A DNA stretch of 64,000 nt. Origin: Candidula unifasciata. Taxonomy: Eukaryota > Mollusca > Gastropoda > Stylommatophora > Geomitridae. The position numbers and the translations under genes are program-made. Where the stretch lies: positions 124,001 to 188,000 of the forward strand of contig CAJHNH020000838.1 in NCBI GenBank assembly GCA_905116865.2. Direction: 5' to 3'. Below the pieces are notes generated by a model that was given only the letters and a program-made list of their open reading frames with translations, did no database searches and was not told the DNA's origin. Positions 57,700 through 64,000 of this stretch are shown here, piece by piece. Numbering within the stretch: position 1 is the stretch's first letter; the number at the start of each line of letters is the position of its first letter.

Positions 57700-58845
57700 A
57701 ATTAATACACAGATTATTCAGTAAAGTCTTGGAAATACCAGCAGACTGGAGAGAAGGATATCTTGCGAAACTGCCAACAAAAAAAAACGTGAACTGCAGG
57801 AGTGTGGAAAAAGTGTTGCTGTCAGTTCGTGGTAAAACATTAAGTAGAATTATTATGGAAAGACTAAAAGATGCTATTGATAAAACGCTCAAAGATGAAC
57901 AGGTCTTCGGCCAGACAGATCCTCCATTGACCATACAGCCATATTATTTATAATAATCGAGCAAAGAACTCAATTGAAATCGCCACTTTACATTGGATTC
58001 ACTGACTGAAAAAGCTTTTGAAAGCTTTCATTGGGAATCTCTCTGAAAATTACTGGGGGCTGTGGAATCCCATAGATAATTATTAACTTAGTAAAGGCAA
58101 CATAGATGTTAAATGTCGTTCTTCCTGAGAAAGGGCTAACAGATACATTTGAAATAAAAACAGATGTGTCTGAGGGAAGTCTTTTGTTGCCTCGCCTATT
58201 TTTACTGGCAATAGATTGGATAGCAACCGCTAACACCAAAAATGGAATTCAGTGGACCCCTACAAAACAGCTTGATGACCTGGACTTCGCTGATGATATT
58301 TCTCTTCTATCCCATTCACGGAATCGGATGCAAGATAAATTTAATATACTTGATGCGAAATCACATAAGGGAAAGACAACGAAAATGAGAATAAATCCGG
58401 CAAGATAGTAATGTGGTTTCTCTTAATGGCACACCACTCCAAGACGTGGAGTCGTATACCTATTTGGGCAGTAATGTAGAAAGTACCAGATTTGGACATT
58501 TTAAATAGCTAAGCGACGTAAAATGAACACCTGTGAAATGAGATGAGAAAAGCTGCCAACTTAACCATCCGAGACAGTTAGAGATGATAATATCAGACAG
58601 ACTGTAGGAACAACATCATACAGCATATTCATTGAGAAACAGAAGAGCAAATGGTTTGGTCACTTAGTAAGAATGCAGCCAGAGTAACTAGTAACGCAGG
58701 CGCTACACAAGAAAAGATCTGAAGTGAAAGCAAGAGGCCGACCTAGGAGAGCATGGATTGATGACACAAAACAGCTTCTAAATCGACACAGAATGACAAT
58801 AGCCATTGCTATCTATCAAGCAGTGGATCGCAAACTGTTCCTCTT
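57700..58845 (+). mobile_element. LINE reverse-transcriptase relic
   Basis: The plus strand reads LEIPADWREGYLAKLPTK (finger region), DVSEGSLLLPRLFLLAIDWI, the catalytic box as FADDISLL, VESYTYLGSNV, then KSKWFGHLVRM and ARGRPRRAWIDD near the end. Frameshifts and stops throughout. Confidence 0.8.
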
Positions 58846-59500
58846 CACAACGCTTAACGTCGAATCAATACTGTTGAGTGCAGCGGAAACATGGAAAATA
58901 ATTAAGGCAATTAATAATAAACTACAAAAATTTATTAACTGGCAGCTGTGCTGAATAGAGGGAATTAACTGGTGGATAGGATCACTAATATAGAGCAAAG
59001 GGAGAGGACCAAACAAGTTCCAGTAGACCAAGAGGTGAAGAAAAGATGCTGGCGTTGGATAGGACACACGCTGAGAAAACCCTAGATCAATATAATTAGA
59101 ATGTCTTCGCACTGGAACCCACAAGGCATAGAAATGAAGTCAGACCAAAAACACACGGAGAAGGGAGCTAGAGAGCCAGGTTAAAACGATGGGGAGGACA
59201 TGGGGAAATCTGCATGCGACAGCGAAGAATAGAAAGACTTGGCGTGAGTTGGTCCAGGGTCTAAGCTCCATTGGGGGCTAGAAAGACTTGGCGTCAGTTG
59301 GTCCAGGGTCTAAGCTCCATTGGGGGCTAGAAAGACTTGGCGTCAGTTGGTCCAGGGTCTAAGCTCCATTGGGGGCTAGAAAGACTTGGCGTCAGTTGGT
59401 CCAGGGTCTAAGCTCTATTGGGGGCTAGAAAGACTTGGCGTCAGTTGGTCCAGGGTCTAAGCTCCATTGGGGACTAGAAAGGCAGAAGACGGAGCGTTTG
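58846..59500 (+). mobile_element. Second LINE, 3' fragment with amplified tail
   Basis: AETWKIIKAINNKLQKFIN at 58879 starts a different LINE tail; degraded RRWIGH-like, NPQG-like and TW-x-ELVQGLSSIGG-like pieces follow up to 59280, ending with a stop. The 49 bases of the final coding end are then repeated five times. It is joined directly to the previous LINE. Confidence 0.65.
59232..59480. repeat. 49-bp tandem repeat of a LINE 3' end, about 5 copies
   Basis: Unit: GAAAGACTTGGCGTCAGTTG, GTCCAGGGTCTAAGCTCCAT, TGGGGGCTA. The first unit is part of the LINE reading frame. Confidence 0.9.
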
Positions 59501-59549
59501 ATGTTCAGGGATGACGATATCTCGACTAACTAAATAACCGATCACATCA

Positions 59550-59790
59550 CGGCATCATTACTTGTTTCGTTGTCTTCTTCATCTCCTCTTTTACGAGCGA
59601 GATATAAGGTTCTGCTTTTTGCTCTTCTGGCCGCCTCGACCATAGGCACATCGTGCTGTTGTAGAGTTTCTTTGATGTCATCTGTCCATGTGGTTCTTGG
59701 TTTACCTCGTGCTCTTCGTCCATCCCCTCTTTTGGTCTATGTCTTGCATGTTATTGCGTCACAGGGTATTCAGTCCAAATGGGAAGACCA
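59550..59790 (-). mobile_element. LINE 3' tail fragment
   Basis: The minus strand reads KRGDGRRARGKPRTTWTDDI, then KETLQQHDVPMVEAARRAKS and RTLYLARKRR, a LINE tail of the 'RGRPRTTW-x-DDIKE' type. Confidence 0.65.
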
Positions 59791-59989
59791 TTTGGTTTGC
59801 TGTTTTGTATGTAATTAAGAATAGGTTCTATGCGGACTTTTTCTTTTCTGTTATGACCTCATTCCTGAATTGTATCTCTTCTGGTCTCAGAGAGCTTATT
59901 TACATCGTTACATACTGATTGTAAACAATAATTATCTTTCTGTTTCTTAAACTTTTTAAACCATTAAACAGTTGTTACTTCCTTAACAT

Positions 59990-60767
59990 TGTTAGCAGCT
60001 TTTATAGGAATTTTGTTGGGTCTCGATCTGCGAACAATGCTCCGGCGCACGAACGCACAAACATGGTTTGATGGCATCAGTTGTAACTCAGGTTTTCACG
60101 CTGTCAACCTTGTTTTGTCGTTGCATTGTGCTCGATAAAATTTTGTTTTAGCCTTTTGCATTAAATGAACCCTCATTATAGCTCCCAGGAAAGTGAAATG
60201 TGCCAGCGACAGGGGTGCAAGAAGGTTAAGTGTATGACAGCAGAAACGAAGAAGGAAATAACTAAACACATGAATGGTGTTGGCGTTACTGATCACAGTA
60301 AACTGTGTAACATTTCTAAACCGACCATCTGTATTATCTTAAAGAACAAAGATGCGCTAAAGACGGATGTTAAGGCTAAAGAAGTGCTATGTTAACGAAT
60401 CGGTTATTAGAAGAAGTAGACAAACTATTCTTAATCACTGAGTTATCAATCGAACAACTTCCCATAAAAACCTACAGAAATGCACACGCAGTTGCCCGAT
60501 GTTATTATGGAATGGGACTCTGAAGCAGTACTCGTGCTACTCGCCCTTCACCGTCTACGGTTTATATTTTATCTTATACGTTTTTGTCACACATAAATCC
60601 AAGAAAAAGTCACACACACGCATACACAGATATGTTTCTTGGGCGGGCCAAATGGGTTAATTGGATTTGCATTGATTTCAATAAGAAAAAATTGTTTTTG
60701 CTCGCAAACATTTCGGTTCGCGAACGGAGTCAGAGAATGAATTAAGTTCGTGACCTGATGTTCTACT
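59990..60767 (+). mobile_element. pogo/Tigger (Tc1-mariner) relic
   Basis: The plus strand at 60229-60390 reads MTAETKKEITKHMNGVGVTD then HSKLCNISKPTICIILKNKD, the helix-turn-helix start of Tigger transposases, followed after a stop by RLLEEVDKLFL. The right end read inward is CAGTAGAACATCAGGTCACG with a TA just outside, and its subterminal GTTCGCGAACC fits Tigger ends. The left end is not clear. Most of the transposase is deleted. Confidence 0.75.
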
Positions 60768-60979
60768 GTAAAGGCTCTTCGAAATACCTGTTGGCAACCT
60801 TTCCCGCTGAAATTGTGGAGATAAAACGATAATTATGTTCTACCTAACAGCCAACAACAACAACACAAATGACATTCCTCATTTGGCAACAATCCACTGT
60901 TGAAACTGTCGACGAAAATTGTCAGATGAATGAATGAATGATTGAATGATTGTATGAATGATTGAATGAATGTAGAATG

Positions 60980-61105
60980 ATAGAGTCAAAAGTTGACACC
61001 CTGCACTCGGGACACCCCCCACGCCTCCTTCTTCAGTAGTCAATGAAAGAGTCGGTATGCTAATTGTGCCAGTTGCAACCTAATATAAAGTCGGCGAATG
61101 ATTTC
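60980..61105 (-). repeat. Dispersed 'CPECCDV' repeat, copy 7 (degraded)
   Basis: The minus strand reads GTISIPTLSL; the CPEC end is present in another frame. Shorter copies may exist at 52545-52590. Confidence 0.5.
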
Positions 61106-61328
61106 CCCTCCCCTTCTTAATCAGTCATCCCCTTGTGGGGTGCAGTTTTTCGTTATTTTTGAAGCCCCACCCTGGCTCTTGAAAGGGGCCGCAATATAGC
61201 CCGGCCATAAATATGGTCTAATGGCTGAACGCGGTTTCTGAGACCTCTCCACGGGTGATCCTCATCCACATGGTGGCATTTTGTGTCATCGGGTGTTTAT
61301 CGCTTGTGTGATGTCCTAGTGGGGTAAA

Positions 61329-61627
<299 letters not shown>

Positions 61628-61904
61628 TTCCCTCAGTTGTGAATATCTTCTATTTGCTCTACTTTGTTTTACCAGCTATAATCCACTCCCGACATCCAAA
61701 GTAATTACAACTGTGCAAATCTGATTTGCTGGGTGGCACTATAACCTCGCGCTTTTTTGTCCTTAGCAGTTATAATCATTCTGTCTGTGCCATCCATAAA
61801 CTAACTTTTGAATTGCCGAATACAAACTGGTGTCACATCTCTAACTCATATTGTCAACATTTCGGTACAGCTGTGGTTGTTTCACACAAAAAGGCAACTA
61901 GAAT

Positions 61905-62345
61905 TACCCATGGCTGGAACACACAATAAGGCAACTAGAATTACCCACAGCTGGAACACATGAAAAGGCAGGTAGATTACTCATGACTGGAACACACAAA
62001 AAGCACGTAGATTAGTTAAACCATGGCTGGAACAGGCAATAAGGCAGGGAACACACAATAAGGCAATTAGTTAAACCAAGGCTGGAACACACAAAAAGGC
62101 AAGTAGATTAACCATGGCTGGAACACACAATAAGGCAATTAGTTAAACCATGGCTGGAACACACAATAAGGCAATTAGTTAAACCATGGCTGGAACACAC
62201 AATAAGGCAAGTAGATTAACCATGGCTGGAACACACAATAAGGCAGCAGATAAACCAAGGCTGGAACACACAATAAGGCAAACAGATAAACCAAGGCTGG
62301 AACACACAATAAGGCAAACAGATAAACCAAGGTTGGAACAGACAA
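61905..62345. repeat. Irregular 36-bp-class repeat, about 11 copies
   Basis: Units CCATGGCTGGAACACACAAT plus AAGGCAATTAGTTAAA, with length variants. Single units recur at 62516, 62581 and 62848 among other duplicated blocks. Confidence 0.85.
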
Positions 62346-63240
62346 AAGGCTTCTTGACTTCTTCTATTTGCCATCCCCTAAAGGAGATAGGCCCATCAAG
62401 CAATTCGCATCCAGTTCCAAGTCCAAATCTCTTGCATTATGCAGGTAGATTTTGGAACAGACAATTCTTCTAGGAATGGTGGCAATAAGGCAGTCTCATA
62501 CTAATCCTCAAGTAGATTAACCATGGCTGGCCTCTTACGACATGGATGATAAGTTACAGTGTTGCCAGCCAATGTGTGTAACCATGGCTGGAACACACAA
62601 TAAGGCAAGTAGACCGAACACAACAATAAGGCAATAGATATGAAAAAGTTCACTAATTTGTTTAACGGTCACAGGAATCATAGATATGAAAAAGTTCACT
62701 AATTTGTTTAACGGTGGAAGGTCAGGAGATCATAGATATGAAAAAGATAAACCAAGGTTCACAAGTAATTTAGGTTTTAAATGGATGGTCACCGGAATCA
62801 TAGATATGATTAAAAGTTCAACTAATTTGTTTAAGGCAAGTAGATTAACCATGGCTGGAACACACAATAAGGCAATCAGATAATCCAGCTAAAAGAGGCT
62901 TCTTGACTTCTTCTATTCGCCACCCCTAAAGGAGATAGGCCCATCAAGCAATTCGCATCCAGTTCCAAGTCCAAATCTCTTGCATTATGCAGGTTTTTTT
63001 TTTCTTCTATGGAATGTGGCAGGCAGTCTCACACTAATCCTCTTTATATGCCTCTTACGACATGGATGATAAGTTACAGTGTTGCCAGCCAATGTGTGTA
63101 TGCAACCTGGCAACACAGAAAAAGCCGACGACCGGAATCATAGATATGACAAAGTTCACTAATTTGTTTAACGGTCACAGGTATATAAATTATATCACTG
63201 CAAAGCCTAATTTGTTTTAAATATTCATGACAAAGTTCAC
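62346..63240. repeat. Mosaic of duplicated blocks
   Basis: A block of about 100 bp (CTTCTTGACTTCTTCTATT...TTGCATTATGCAGG) occurs at 62350-62452 and 62899-62995. CTCTTACGACATGGATGATA...CCAATGTGTGTA occurs at 62532-62580 and 63054-63101. AGATATGAAAAAGTTCACTA occurs at 62637, 62683 and, altered, 63145. No gene. Confidence 0.8.
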
Positions 63241-63598
63241 TAACTTCTGGAAACTCTATTATCATCAGCAAGCCCAATATTCATCTGAGCCAGGCCGGTT
63301 ATCAGAGCAGGCGGGACCCCGTCACGAGATAAATTATTGATATTTTCTTCTTATACGAGCTCTCTCGTCGATGGAGGTACAAAACTACTTGGCTTTCCGA
63401 TAAATACATACGTTGTCGATAATTGTACAGATATACAGTTTCACAGACGCAGTGCATTTAATGACATATAGTTTGTATCTAACATGGCTAGAAAACTATG
63501 TCAGCTTCAAAATAAACCCTGTTTTAGATGCTAAATTAGCCTAAACTTATATTTAACATTGACTTAACCCTCAGGTGTACAATTTTGTGGGGCAACTT

Positions 63599-63787
63599 TG
63601 TTTCGTTTCTGTAGCTAAGTTTTTTTCTGGCTTTTTCCAGCGATAAAGACTTAAATTGAAACGTTCGTCTGTTTTGCGTGTCCTCCAAGCTTGTGTTTTG
63701 CCCAGTTTCTGTAGCTAAGTTTTTTCTGGCTTTTTCCAGCGATAAAGACTTAAATTGAAACGTTCGTCTGTTTTGCGTGTCCCCCAA
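63599..63787. repeat. 100-bp tandem duplication (about 2 copies)
   Basis: TTTCTGTAGCTAAGTTTTTT...CGTCTGTTTTGCGTGTC starts at 63606 and again at 63706. The minus-strand frame across it repeats NRRTFQFKSLSLEKARK, which I do not recognise. Confidence 0.85.
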
Positions 63788-64000
63788 TTAGCCCAGCGCC
63801 TTATTTGTATTTTTTTGTGTGTGTGTGTGTGTGTGGTCTTCTTGGCTCTGATACCATTCCGAGTGCAGTGAAGCTCACTTTTGAGTACGTCTTTGATCTA
63901 ACGTTTAGTCTGTGTAGCTCACTTGTCAACTTATGAATGTGAGTGAGATTCAGTGGAAGATAGCGTCAAAGGGAGATGAACGGTAAGTCTAACGTATACT

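Overview
The window is animal nuclear DNA: genes are split by GT-AG introns, coding density is very low, tandem repeats are plentiful, and relics of non-LTR retrotransposons, tRNA-derived SINEs, hAT and pogo/Tigger DNA transposons are scattered throughout. The conserved genes (tektin-2, thiopurine methyltransferase, a GT31 galactosyltransferase) are animal genes. The mobile-element mix fits a mollusc, most likely a gastropod; this is an inference, not proof. Nothing looks bacterial, organellar or viral.

Three genes can be read with confidence, all on the minus strand. (1) The first half of a TPMT-like gene occupies 519-4317: three exons join in frame to 109 residues and the rest lies off the left edge. 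(2) A complete TEKT2 gene runs from 27202 to 11661: six exons with clean splice sites give a 422-residue tektin. (3) A single-exon beta-1,3-galactosyltransferase (GT31) lies at 45831-47042. Two further minus-strand stretches (32776-32937 and 28666-28918) look like exons of an unidentified gene.

The unusual part is the non-coding sequence. Nearly every intron of TPMT and TEKT2 carries its own unrelated minisatellite: 25-, 21- and 59-bp units in TPMT; 25-, 36-, 44-, 39-, 24- and 37-bp units plus GAA and TA runs in TEKT2. The 36-bp array (about 95 copies) and the 24-bp array (about 167 copies) are longer than the whole coding sequence of the gene. Where the unit length is a multiple of three, long artificial open frames appear on both strands; I regard these as by-products. 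A 47-bp array upstream of TEKT2 repeats an E-box and contains two RFX-type X-box matches.

Mobile elements: two hAT transposons have exact 8-bp target duplications (5830-8134 and 51156-52413). A 178-bp element at 55485-55662 closely resembles the horizontally transferred SPIN hAT family. A pogo/Tigger relic lies at about 59990-60767. At least a dozen degraded LINE pieces and several SINE families are present, one SINE with an 11-bp target duplication inside a LINE. A dispersed repeat whose minus-strand translation usually ends in a Cys-Pro-Glu-Cys-Cys motif recurs about seven times.

Layout: 0.5-4.3 kb TPMT; 4.6-11 kb transposon relics, hAT-1 and a 53-bp array; 11.7-27.2 kb TEKT2; 27.4-28.2 kb upstream array; 28.5-45.7 kb possible gene, arrays and LINE relics; 45.8-47.0 kb GT31 gene; 47-64 kb repeats, transposons and simple repeats with no recognisable host gene.
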